From contig MU129998.1 in the NCBI GenBank assembly GCA_015039465.1, forward strand, positions 361,793-408,243: a DNA stretch of 46,451 nt, read 5' to 3'. A model generated the notes under the pieces. That model had not been told where the DNA came from, searched no databases, and worked only from the letters and a program-made list of their open reading frames with translations. A program made the position numbers and the translations under genes. Of this stretch, positions 11,701 to 21,584 are shown piece after piece; the stretch's first letter is position 1; every line of letters starts with the position of its first letter. The DNA is from Phlegmacium glaucopus (lineage: Eukaryota; Basidiomycota; Agaricomycetes; Agaricales; Cortinariaceae).

Positions 11701-14365
11701 CCATGCATGCAGAGGGTCTTGATGCAATCAAGAGCAGAATTTCGCACATTCCGGTCAGAATCTTGAAAATCCCTGATTAATTTCTCTATTCCATTAATAG
11801 AAATAAATTCAGTCCTGATATTGTCTGTGAATAGATGAGAACCTGAATATATTACAAGCAAGGAAGGCCATACCGTACATGCAGAGAGCCCTGATGCAAT
11901 CAAGAGCAGAATGTCGCACATTCCAGTCAGAATCTTGAAAATTCCCAATTACTTTCACTATTCCATCATTTGAAATAAATTGAGTCCTGATATTGTCTGG
12001 GAAAACATCAGAAGCTAAATATATAACATTCAAGGAAGGAAATACCATGTACACAGAGGGTCTTGATGAAATCAAGGGCAGAATTTTGCACATGCCAGTC
12101 AGAATGTTGAAAATTCCCAATTAATTTCACTATTCCATCATTTGAAATAAATTCAGTCCTGATATTGTCTGGGAAATGTGAGAATCTGAACATATAATTT
12201 TAAGGAAGGTCATACCATGCACACAGAGGGTCTTGATGAAATTGAGGGCAGAATTTCGCACATCCTTGTCAGAATCTTGAAATTTCCCAATTAATTTCTT
12301 TATTCCATCATTTGAAATAAATTCAGTCCTGATATTATCTGGGAAAACATGAGAATATGAATGTGAAACATTCAAAGAAGGGCCATACCATACAAGAAGA
12401 GGCCCTTGATGCAATTGAGAGCCCTGTTTGAATTTTGATGCTTCTTCACAACCTCCTCAATGAAGTCCATTGAAATGAGCTTTATGATGATATCTACCCA
12501 AATTTAATCAGTACTTTCTCTTGCTGACATTCTTGAAGTTTGACCTTTGTTTGCAATTGACATTATAAAGTCAAGTACTTCTTCATAGACAATTGGATCC
12601 CCCAATCTGCATGTCATTTTCTCAATATCAATTTTTGGCAGAATTGCCTTGCCAGCTTTAGCTACATTCTGTTAAAGATCATTGGACACATCAGGAACAT
12701 ATGATTTAATACATACAATCTTTGGCTGATATGCGGTTGAAGGCCTCAAGATACTTGATAAACATCCCAGCTGTACTAGAATTTATCCCATGGACAATTA
12801 ACTCATAGCCAACGCTTATGACATCATTTTCTACAAATTTAGTTAGCTTATTTGTTCATGCGCAGATGATTCTCATTACCTCTAGCCATCTCCTCCATAT
12901 GTTTGTAAGCGGTCCGTCGCAATACCTTCTGTTCACTGTGAAGTTGTAATAGCACCTCTTGATTTGCAGCAAGGCTTAACAAATGCACTTCTCGGAGCAT
13001 TTTTTGGTATACTTCCCGAGTCGCGGATTTTAGAAGCAAAGGAATACTAATTTCGAAGACCTGATCCTTTGGCACTTCATTATAGCGAAGCAGTATTCGA
13101 GCTTTTACACAGGTTGCTATCTCCTGTAAGCCCACAGGGAGACAGCTGCAATCGTAAAGTGGGCCACCTTTAGTAATCAGTTGAATGAATAAATCCTTTG
13201 TTATTTGTTCGTCGGCATCTCCAAAATGGGGGAAACCAGTGCGCAAAAGATGCAACATCACATAGAGATATGCCTTCAGTAAGTGCGCATTTTCCGACTG
13301 CGTGACTAAGGGGGATAGACTGACACACAACGTCCTGGCAAATCTAGAGTTATGAAGTACATCTTGAATGTCCGGGGATGGTTCTAGACCTGCGATAGCG
13401 ATTATAATCTGGTCCATCTCAGCACTTCCGAGGCAGATATCATGGAGCCAGAGTAGCAATTGAGCTTTCGAAACGCCAGACAACGGGGCGTTATATTGCT
13501 CGGTCTTAAAAAGCCATCCAGCAAGGCGGATAAGGAATGTTGTGATTGGAGTTTGATATGGAAAGTCATGGCGAAAGACGGGTACTGTTGCAGTTCCCAA
13601 GTATAATATAAGTGCAACAACCGCGAGGACTAGAGTGATAGCTCCGATTGGTGTGTACTCTTCGAACAGAAAAATGGCGAGACCAAAGGCAAAGAGGAAG
13701 TATGCGGTGTGGAGAAGAATTGGAAGAGAGGTGATAACATCAGTCAGATGCCAGCTAGAAATACCAAGGAATCGACGATGCCTGTGATACGCGTCTTCGG
13801 CATTCGGTTTGTGTTGAACGTGAGCATAATCAGCAACCCAGCTTTTGGCCAAACTGGCCCCAAGTGCGCTGAGCAAGCTGAAAGCGAGACTACAAAACCA
13901 TAGTCCATTGACGATTTTGGAAGATAGACTAGGTTTAAATGCAGGGGGGTCGTAAGTGTGCGTTAAGCCGTTTTGAGACTGAAGCAAAGCCTCAAGGAGG
14001 GCATTTGTTGTCGCCTGTGGGTCTGGTTGTAATCCTTGACTTGCTTGGATGATGAAAGTCGAAAGGACAGCGGAGAATAAACCGGCCTAAAACAGATAAT
14101 ATATGAATCTAGCGCGTCGTCGATCATATCAGACCAAAACATACAAAAATGAGGAGTGAATCAAGGCCGCTGTTATGACTCTCTTTCATGTGTTCATCAA
14201 CATTCCTGGCTTTTTCCTGATACAGCTGCCAGATCTTGGAGTTCAGTCCGCATTCCTGTTGAAAGGGATTTCCCTGATCGTTTTCGGCGGTTGCATCACG
14301 GGGAACTGGATCCCCGTGAAGTTTGGTGGGTTTCGCACTCGCATTCTGATTTAATTCAGTGAATG
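8784..14365 (-). CDS. DUF6535 membrane domain protein with 19-unit ARM/HEAT repeat array
   Basis: The exons I can place are up to about 14365-14145, 14086-12880, 12830-12717, 12661-12545, 12493-12389, nineteen array exons (12338 down to 9128), 9082-8954 and 8902-8784. All phases agree. The start codon lies in an unresolved exon upstream of about 14360. The N-terminus reads AGLFSAVLSTFIIQ then LQPDPQATTNALL, the signature of Pfam DUF6535 as I know it, with hydrophobic helices about every 40-60 residues (GLWFCSLAFSLLSALGASLA, and YFLFAFGLAIFLFEEY onward). A helical linker follows, then about 800 residues of 41-residue ARM/HEAT repeats with consensus DNIRTEFISNDGI-KLIGKF and VRNSALDCIKTLCVH. A possible premature TAA at 12506-12504 falls inside a 51-nt intron (GTCAAA..GGGTAG) and is not a defect. 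One array exon (11480-11363) is 118 nt, a frameshift. Likely a membrane-anchored solenoid for protein binding; that role is inference. Confidence 0.75.
9128..12338 (-). repeat. 172-bp tandem exon+intron array (19 units)
   Basis: Nineteen head-to-tail units have a period of about 172 bp. Each has a 123-nt exon and a 47-49-nt intron that starts GTATGG or GTATAG and ends mostly in CCCAG. Exon starts are 12338, 12168, 11996, 11824, 11652, 11480, 11313, 11142, 10970, 10798, 10626, 10454, 10282, 10110, 9938, 9766, 9594, 9422 and 9250. Eighteen are exactly 123 nt and the sixth is 118 nt. Introns are as conserved as exons, so whole genomic units were copied. Confidence 0.93.
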
Positions 14366-15129
14366 GATCAACTCAAGACCCAGGAGGTAAAGGTGGTAAG
14401 TACCGAAGTCTCTTTTTCATCGGTCTGGCCAGTTTTATGCGGTCTTTGCAGTCCTTCTTCCAACTTCGGGGCGTTCGCGAACGCCTCACCGCCATTCAAC
14501 CTCAATACGGGCTACAGAATAAATGGTCAGTTTACTCCCAGTTCAATGGTCACATCATACATTTTCGTTTACTAGATTTGACATTGTAGGTATCGGCAAT
14601 ATGCGCAGAGTGGGAGGATTGCGGATGAAGCTCGATGAAGGTCGGGACAAGAATGTTTCTAAGATGCTATGTACGTTGTCGTTGTACCATATGGTGAATG
14701 TTTGTGTGGACAACATCAGCTGATCTTTGTGACATGTCCAAAACCGAGGCTCAGCGGCAAGATATCGTTTCTATAGCATAAGCAGACTATAATTACTGTG
14801 GCCCGATATATTATTTCATTCAAATCTAAAATCACACACACACACCTATGATTTATCTACTTCCAAATTCCGGTTTCAAATTCCATCCCATCATCTCTTT
14901 GCCAACGTACTGTACTTTTTCGACCAAGTCTTGACTGTATGTGATTCAGACCCGTGATCCGCTTCGACCATCTCTTCCGCTCTTCAAGGAGACCGTTGCT
15001 TGTTTTTCGAGCTCCAGGCAAAGGTTACGCCTCTCCAAGAATGATCGAGTATCCAGAAATAGAATTTGATGAAGGCTGGTACTCACTCAATAGGCAGATG
15101 TAATCAGGGCACTACAGCCCATAGATGTA
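14366..15129. other. Intergenic, probable promoter side of the DUF6535 gene
   Basis: It may contain the unplaced first exon of the DUF6535 gene (a minus-strand ATG near 14417 with a candidate 32-nt intron is possible but short). Open stretches on the plus strand at 14359-14723 are opposite-strand shadows. A (CA)n run lies near 14832. Nothing else is recognised. Confidence 0.4.
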
Positions 15130-16083
15130 CTAGCACTGCATGGGAGAAAAATATTCAGGAGATCCCCCCGTAAACCAGTAACAACAACTAGCACCCATGC
15201 TACTGACATAGCCAGCAACGGTGGGGGTGCCCGTACCACAGACCTTGATCCCAGTGCGTCCACTTGAATAAATATGGCAAGATGGGAATAAAAAAAAACC
15301 AGCCTAATAGGACACCTTCTACAGTGGGACCAACCGTAAGAGTGACAAATTGTGAAGCCAGTTTCGGATCGCCACGATTGCGTAATATGTTGACAATAGC
15401 CACGATGCGAAAAAAATCCAGCACCATGGCCAAGACACTAAAAGATCCAAAGGTTATCTAGCGAAGTATAGATGGAGAAGATGATAAGCACTTACACAAA
15501 GCGAACATGATCCTGACGACTAAGAGCATGTAAGTCCAAGATAAATTACACACTTAATCAGCGACTCACCAATCGAGCTATGAGGACTATAATCATTATG
15601 AAAGAACCATGCGCCTGAATGTTCTGGGTTTTCCTCCATGCGACCAAGCATGTACAAACTAGAACGTTGGGTCAGAAAAGACTCCATCAATTAATAGATG
15701 ATACGAACCTCGAAAAAATAAAAATTCCTACAACAAGGTCTGTGGTGGCAGTTAATACCGGTTGATCCTTCCGAAATATGTATTTAAAGACAGCGATTCC
15801 CAGCCCGACCTTCCGTGCTGGCTGAAGTACATCATTAAGAGAGGTGGTTGTGGTAAAACGCATCAGGAACAGACCTGGAAGTAAGGCTTTGGAATTGAAT
15901 GCCTTGATTAACGACTTATGCGTATCGAAGGTTTCAATAAGCTGGTAATATAGATGATCAATTTGAATAACTGAGACGAATAACAGGTGCACTTAGGGTT
16001 TAGAGAAAGAGGGGGGGAAGAACATACTTGCCTGAGAATTTGTCAGAGACGAGGATGATTTGTGCATCGGCGGTGAATTCCAT
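15130..16083 (-). CDS. Spliced multipass membrane protein, unknown function
   Basis: ATG 16083 begins MEFTADAQIILVSDKFSG. Later exons encode HLLFVSVIQIDHLYYQLIET, GLGIAVFKYIFRK, TATTDLVVGIFIFSR, then SLYMLGRMEENPEHSGAWFF and a hydrophobic block ILRNRGDP then EGVLLGWFFFIPILPYLFKW. A stop is at 15132-15130. There are four to five hydrophobic segments and no signal peptide. The first intron only keeps the frame if the donor is GCAAGT (GC-AG type) at about 16031. The HSGAWFFHNDYSPHSS stretch looks like a conserved loop, but I cannot name the family. Small exons around 15500-15540 and the last exon are tentative. It is transcribed in the same direction as the DUF6535 gene but clearly separate. Confidence 0.5.
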
Positions 16084-17705
16084 GGAAGTAGGCTTTTAGG
16101 AAGTTCACTATGCGGCAATTCAGTTCATAATCCATCAACTCCTTCAATCCCTCCAAATATTCAACATCTTATCTTCTTCCGAAGTGATTCGAGTTGGGCA
16201 TTTATTTAAATTCCCTATCGACCATCGCACATATTACATGATCTGACTTTAATCACGGATTTTTTTGTTCTTCATAGATGAGTGCCGTGGAGTGAAGAAG
16301 ATGGCTAGTCTTGTTTAAATAATTTTTTCTCGGTCCCAGATATGGTAGTTTGGTTTGGGAGGTTTCAGAAGGCGTACATTGTTTCAAAGACCTGTATACT
16401 TGCATGATGAAGATTTTCTGGTTACATAAGCAACTCGGATCAATTCCGGCACGTATAAGCTAGCCCACGATGCTTGTCAACTACGCAAAAACAAACTAGT
16501 ACCTATACCCGCTAGGCTAGTCTTGAACTCATGATCACTGTTCTGCCCTTGGATCTCTTCTACTTATTACACTTTCTTCGTGGTAAGTCTTGCCTCCTAA
16601 CACTTCAGCTCTATGGATGACCCATTTTAAACACAGTCGCATATCCCTGTTACCCTTATCATCGACTTAAACCTTACAATTTAAACCTTCCTTTATAACC
16701 TCCCAAAACGCCAGGCTCAGAGAAAGAGACGTTCTTGTCAAGGCCATTGCTAGGTCCTCGATAACAATCAAACAAATAACCGCTGTGTCTATTATAAGTT
16801 GAAGTTGCCCAGAATGGACGACTTTCTGAGCACCAAGATCGAGACGTAAGCATTTTCAGCTTGAACCTATACTTGAATTTCTTTTTTTACCTTACTATGA
16901 AAGGCAATTTCAACGCATCTATAAAAATACCTCGCGAGAATACCCTGGCATTGGAACCGATGAACATACACAATACTCAAAGAATTCGACGCCAGATAGA
17001 TTTCACGGGAATGATATTTAGCTTATCGAGACTGGACTGATGTTTGACGGTGTCAGGATGTGTAGTGAGGCTCCAATTCGCCTGAAGGTTAGTCTGTTTC
17101 TGAAGAACAGTAATCGTATGGACTCATCCCCTTACCTAGCGCTACTTCACTGTCGCGTCCTGTCCGCCATCAACAATCAGTACCAGATCCGTGACTAGCT
17201 TCAAGAGGACTCCCTCGACGAGCCTCTTGGAATACAAGCAGGTATCCTCTTCCTGCGCTTTCCTCGTCCAACCGTGGGTAATGGCGCTAGCTAGTGTCGG
17301 CGTCGAAGGAATTGAGTCATTGAAGGTTGTAGTCAAGTGGTTCGTAATCATACAAATACGAATAACAAGGAACTTACATTCCGTCATCGTCATCTCCTTT
17401 CATACAGCCGTCTGTCTGGGTGGATGGCTCAGCATGGGCCCTGCACACAACGAGCTACAAACTAGGATCCAGGTCAAAAACCACCGACCTTCCATCTTTG
17501 GCCTCTTCCATCGGCCTGCTTCTGGTATTGGCATTAATTTGCCGTCTGTGGCCATGCGACGCTGGCTGCTGCTAAAGTTCTGTTCACGCAGTTGGGACCT
17601 GGACAAGAAAATATGGGCACAATCCACTTCCGATGCGTTTCGGGGCATACGCTCATAGCGATCAAGCATGGGGGGGGGGATTCATAGGACTTGAACAAAT
17701 TCCAA
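16084..17705. other. Mostly unassigned; possible eroded plus-strand gene at 16814-17650
   Basis: ATG 16814 opens MDDFLSTKIE with a GTAAGC donor. Splicing to about 16904 gives QFQRIYKNTSREYPGIGTDE and then a stop at 17021. Further open pieces at 17030-17085 and 17191-17658 could be additional exons of a damaged gene, but frames do not join cleanly and no domain shows. The 16120-16800 part is AT-rich with nothing recognised. Confidence 0.3.
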
Positions 17706-18262
17706 AAAGGATTAATCAAAATCAGATTTTATTGTTGGCACGCCGTTTTGTATGGGACTTAAATGAGTCACTTTTGCATTTATGGAGACAAAATACCTGA
17801 TGCTTGATTTTCGCTCACCCAGAAATCACGATGAAACCTCATTTTGACCTCTTCAGCCAGGTTGCTTTACTTTGTAGCTCTAGCGAATGGTCCGTATATA
17901 TTTCCTCCAGCATTGTACGACTGGACAAATATTTAACAACCAAACTTCAGAGAATCAGACATTAGCTACACTTCACACTATTTTTACTCAGCGAAAATGT
18001 GAGTTCCAAAAAGAAGGCAACAAAGCAATTGCCTATATTCACCAAATTCACCAACATAACAATTCGTTTTCATATACTCTTTTCTATTTATTACCCTATC
18101 CTCTCTGAATCAAAGTTTGCTCATACTCACAATCAATGTGCAGATGAATCCTGCACGTGCTGTATATCTTGCTTAACGACACCTTACAACCAGAATTGTA
18201 ATCGCTTCGTACCTGTTCTAGCGCCTCCCGGCCACAGAACTGTCTCCCACATTTCGCGCAAT
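17706..18262. repeat. Segmental duplication, left copy
   Basis: It matches 20632-21160 in the same orientation with many substitutions and small gaps. Shared landmarks include GATCAAAATCAGATTTTAT (ATCAAAATCAGATTTTAT in this copy), GGCACGCCGTTTTGTATGG, GATGAAACCTCATT, TAGCGAATGGTCCGTAT and GGCAACAAAGCAATTGCC. It covers the 3' flank and last two exons of the zinc-finger gene. A second matched block pairs about 19005-19110 with about 21205-21300. Confidence 0.8.
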
Positions 18263-18660
18263 AGTTATGTGCCGCCGAGTGCAGGTGCTGTGCCATCCAT
18301 GTTAATTAACGCGTTCAAAACGGCTTTCCGTTCTTACCTGCTGCAGCGCGCCCTGGCTTCCAGCTTGTACAATAATCGTGTGCCGCGGAATGTAGGTGCT
18401 GCAAATTTGTCCCTCAATCTCGGGCTATGCAGCATAATAATAACAATCACGTCGTACTTGCTGCAGTGCCTGTTGGCTCGAAAATTGCTTCCCGCAACCC
18501 AGACAATAGTCGTGCGCCGGCGAACGCAGGTGCTGTAAGTCATTCTTCAACTTGTCCTATAGAACGACTGAAAATCCCTTCGTACTTGTTGTAGCCCATC
18601 CTTATTGGCAAGCTGCCTCTTGCATTTTACGCAATAGCCGTGTGCCGCCGAATGGAGGTG
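18133..18660 (-). repeat. About 128-bp exon+intron repeats encoding C2H2 half-fingers
   Basis: Four 75-nt-type exons and a shortened terminal one start at 18660, 18532, 18398, 18287 and 18159 (steps of 128, 134, 111 and 128 bp). Each starts CAC(C/G) right after an AG acceptor and ends at a GTACG or GTAAG donor. The 111-bp step reflects the 14-nt loss in exon 4 plus a small intron change. Confidence 0.82.
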
Positions 18661-18864
18661 CTACAGTTCGTTTGTCAACCATCAGATAGTCACTCAAGTA
18701 CTCACGTTCAATCTTACCCGTTCAAGGTCCTGGTCAGTCACAAACACTTTCCCGCAAAGGTGACACTGTGGAACGGAATATATATGCCCTGTCATTCGAC
18801 AGTGGGAAGATAGGGCTTGAGTGGAGTTGAATGTACGCGAACAGCCTACGCAATTATAGGACAT
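18133..18864 (-). CDS. C2H2 zinc-finger protein built from repeated 75-nt exons
   Basis: Exons are 18864-18718, 18660-18586, 18532-18458, 18398-18338, 18287-18213 and 18159-18133. Exon 1 encodes MSYNCVGCSRTFNSTQALSS and a second CHLCGKVFVTDQDLER. Fingers follow C-x2-C-x12-H-x5-H. Each later exon supplies the two His of one finger (HLHSAAH) and the two Cys of the next (YCAKCGRQF), so introns cut every finger at the same place, phase 0. The last exon ends HVQDSSAH-stop. Exon 4 is 61 nt instead of 75: a 14-nt loss removes the second Cys and shifts the frame. Skipping it would give an intact protein of about 132 residues. The x5 His spacing resembles RNA-binding or U1/matrin-like fingers more than classical DNA-binding ones. 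Function is not known. It is convergent with nothing nearby and lies inside a segmental duplication. Confidence 0.68.
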
Positions 18865-19412
18865 TGGAACAAAGACGAAAATGTGTCATGTGCGAACTCA
18901 CCATTCCATGTGCATCCTTTACCTCCGCTTATTTTGAATGCTTCTTAGGCCTTATGTGTGACAAAAATGTGAGACAAGTGAGCTGACGTCATGTATGGAA
19001 CAGACTTTGCAAGATTCAGCGAGAGGGGACCCTAGAAAGCGAGAGGTATCTATAAAACGACAAAAATTCGAAATAGCACACAGAAAGATAGAATATGAAT
19101 CACGGGCATGTTTCACACCACTGCCGAAGAAAAGATCTAGGATCGTTCGTACATTCACGGAGACGAAACCACCAATATGCAGCTGGAGCGAGCTCAATTT
19201 GAAAAAGATGCAGCAGAATCAGAGGTTGAAGCAGGGGGAAGAGGCTGCCAAACTGGACAGAGTTCTCGATGGGAACCAAAAACATGTATTCGACAATACA
19301 TGCGGTGTTTATGTCAAATCCTTCATCATTTCTCACGATTTGACCACATTGACGCCCACTTTTCCACTCTCGTTTCTTCCTCTTCGTCCAGGTCCAGGGG
19401 AGCTATAAGATA

Positions 19413-20556
19413 ATGTCGACGATACCTCGATTTATAAATGTGGATGATGTTGACTCAGAAATTCAGTACACTGGTCCATGGTTTCCAGATGAAGGCAGTC
19501 AGGATTCTCTAGGACATAATGGTCCCACTTACCGGAGCACACTGCACGGTACCAAATCGGATGCAAGCCTTTCGTTTGCATTCAATGGTGAGCACTATCT
19601 TTAAAAGTACATCAAGTTGTTAATCGATTGGGTTTCCATGTTCAGGAACTCAGTTCAGAGTGGTTGGCTCCATTAACATTCGTAACGATTCCGGGGTGGT
19701 AGACCCAACATGGCAGTGTTTTATCGATGACATCAATATTGACCCAATCCCTCCTTCCCCAGATCCAGAGAATAATTGGATCTTTTGCGAACAAGACACG
19801 CTTTTGGATGGACCACATACGATAACTGTCAATGTTACGGTATTGAAAAACCAGACATTTTGGATTGATAAGATTCAATATGTTCCATCCCCTAACGTAT
19901 CGCTGGATCAGGCAGTCATCGTCGTAGATAATTCAGACCCTCAGTTACAGTATGGACCAGGGTGGCGGGTTTGGTATTATGCGAATATAACCACCATGAC
20001 TGGGTCAACATTTACTTTCAACTTTATTGGTATGCACATTATATCTTCATCATCGGCAATTACTGTTGTCTCACATACTGTCGCGACCTTAGGCGTTTCC
20101 CTAGGTTGGTATGGTCCTTTAATCCCGGACTTCCCTCTCGTTTCATCGCCAGCAACATACTCCATTGACGGGCAAATACCTATCAGTTTCCTGCTTACAG
20201 GCGTTCCAGCGAGTACACCAGCAGCCAACAATCACAAATTCTTCGAAACCACTCAACTTACCCCAGGACCTCACACATTGGAAGTTGTGTATGAAGGAAC
20301 AGATTCAACACCTCTTACTCTGGATTACCTCCTAATCCAAAATGGTACACTACCGTCCACAACGACATCTGTATCTTCGCATGCGAATTCTGCATCAGCT
20401 CCAGTCGGCGCTATCGCTGGAGGTGTGATTGGAGGCCTTGCTCTCATCGTCCTTGTTATCTTAGGGTTTCTTCTTCTCCGCCGACATCAGAAACGTGCCG
20501 CTCAGTCAAAGGCAAAGTGGCACCGGCATCAGAATCCCGGACCTGGGCTCGGTTAG
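19413..20556 (+). CDS. Agaricomycete single-pass membrane protein with two beta-sandwich ectodomains
   Basis: Exons 19413-19587, 19646-20029 and 20093-20556 give 340 residues, phases consistent. Domain 1 (about 10-140) begins RFINVDDVDSEIQYTG and includes the family motif DGPHTITVNVTV. Domain 2 (about 140-265) has YGPGWRVWYYAN, SIDGQIPISF, TPGPHTLEVVYEG and TLDYLLIQNG. A Ser/Thr linker then leads to one TM helix (AIAGGVIGGLALIVLVILGF) and a basic stop-transfer RRHQKR. Related agaric proteins usually have a longer cytoplasmic tail; here it ends after 25 residues. The +1 frame continues open for about 40 residues to TGA near 20635, so a frameshift or missed intron is possible. No cleavable signal peptide is seen. 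Likely at the plasma membrane or ER, perhaps carbohydrate-binding; this is inference. Confidence 0.72.
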
Positions 20557-20631
20557 TTAGTCAGGCCGCAGGCTTCCCACCGGTACCAGCATCAATTGAT
20601 CAAGTTGGGGAAAGTTCCGACAGCCTGAGGG

Positions 20632-21300
20632 ATTGATCAAAATCAGATTTTATCGATTTTTATCATTGGCACGCCGTTTTGTATGGAACTCAATGAAACA
20701 CTTTTTATAGAGATAAAACATATGCTTGACTTGCACTCTGCCATAAATCGCGATGAAACCTCATTCCTATCTCTTCAGCGCAGGTCGTTTTACTTTGTAG
20801 CTTTAGCGAATGGTCCGTATTCATTTCCTCAAATGAAGAACAAACGAACTTCGGAGAATTAGACGTCAGCTACATTTCACACGGCTTTTCTCAGCGAAAA
20901 CAGAAAAAAAGGCAACAAAGCAATTGCCTATATTCACCAAATTCACCAACATAACAACTAGTCTTCATAGTACGCTCTTATCCATTTATTACCCTATCTT
21001 TTCTGAATCAAAATTTGCTCTTACTACCCACAATCACATGAATCCTGCACGTGCTGTATATCTTGTTTATTAATAACGACACTACAACTAGAATCGTAAT
21101 CGCTTCGTACCTGTTCTAGCGCCTCCTGGCCCCAGAACTGTCTCCCACAAGTTTATAAACCTACAAACAGTTATTACAGCCGTTTTGCTGAAAAACATCT
21201 TGCGAGATTCAGCGAGAGGCATCTAGAAAGCGGAGGTATCTAAAAAATGACAAAGCATGGTTCGAAATAGCACAGAAATTATAGAATAATCGCATGTTTC
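20632..21300. repeat. Segmental duplication, right copy with internal deletion
   Basis: It parallels 17706-18262 and then resumes with a block like 19005-19110 (ATTCAGCGAGAGG, TTCGAAATAGCACA). The roughly 750 bp between, holding zinc-finger exons 1-4, is missing, replaced by about 40 bp of unrelated sequence around 21155-21195. Confidence 0.75.
21035..21160 (-). pseudogene. 5'-truncated remnant of the C2H2 zinc-finger gene
   Basis: It retains counterparts of the terminal exon (AATCCTGCACGTGCTGTATA on the plus strand) and of the 3' part of exon 5 (CAGAACTGTCTCCCACA), with the adjoining intron. No start and no complete finger remain, so it cannot encode a zinc-finger protein. Confidence 0.65.
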
Positions 21301-21584
21301 CGTTTTCTCATACTGGCAATCCTTTGAACTTTCTTTTCCAGATGTTCATTTTTGGCTTTATTCAATGCACCCACGTACAGTTGGCCTGCTAGGAGTCTGG
21401 TACCAGCTCTCCCGATGTCAATGAGAAGTTTTTATGTGCAGTCACGGGAGATGAAACATAGAGAACTGGGGAACATAAGTAATTTGATGGATGACATTCA
21501 AGTTCAAACGTTTATCTTTGGCATCTTTGATATCTTGCCGTTTCGAGATTTACACCAACATCAGATTTGGTGCTCAATCTTGTC
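21301..21584. other. Promoter-side sequence of the F-box gene
   Basis: Short open stretches near 21352-21560 are out of frame with the F-box gene and lack features. This probably contains its 5' UTR. A longer in-frame extension to 21567 would need TTG. Confidence 0.4.

Noticed and set aside
9128..12338. CRISPR-like or satellite DNA reading of the 172-bp periodicity
   Set aside because: Units carry conserved splice sites and an open 41-codon exon with protein-level repeat conservation; this is a coding exon array, and there are no spacers.
12504..12506. Premature stop in the DUF6535-ARM gene
   Set aside because: The TAA lies within a 51-nt segment with GT..TAG ends whose removal keeps phase 1 and joins ANK-D to IIIKLIS, so it is an intron.
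14156..14723. Plus-strand small genes near the DUF6535 start
   Set aside because: Opposite-strand shadows or short frames without domain or start context; the minus frame carries the DUF6535 signature.
21567..21584. N-terminal extension of the F-box gene
   Set aside because: It begins with TTG; ATG 21585 fits better. The same reasoning applies at 24637 (ATG 24643), 28002 (ATG 27993) and 42790 (ATG 42880).
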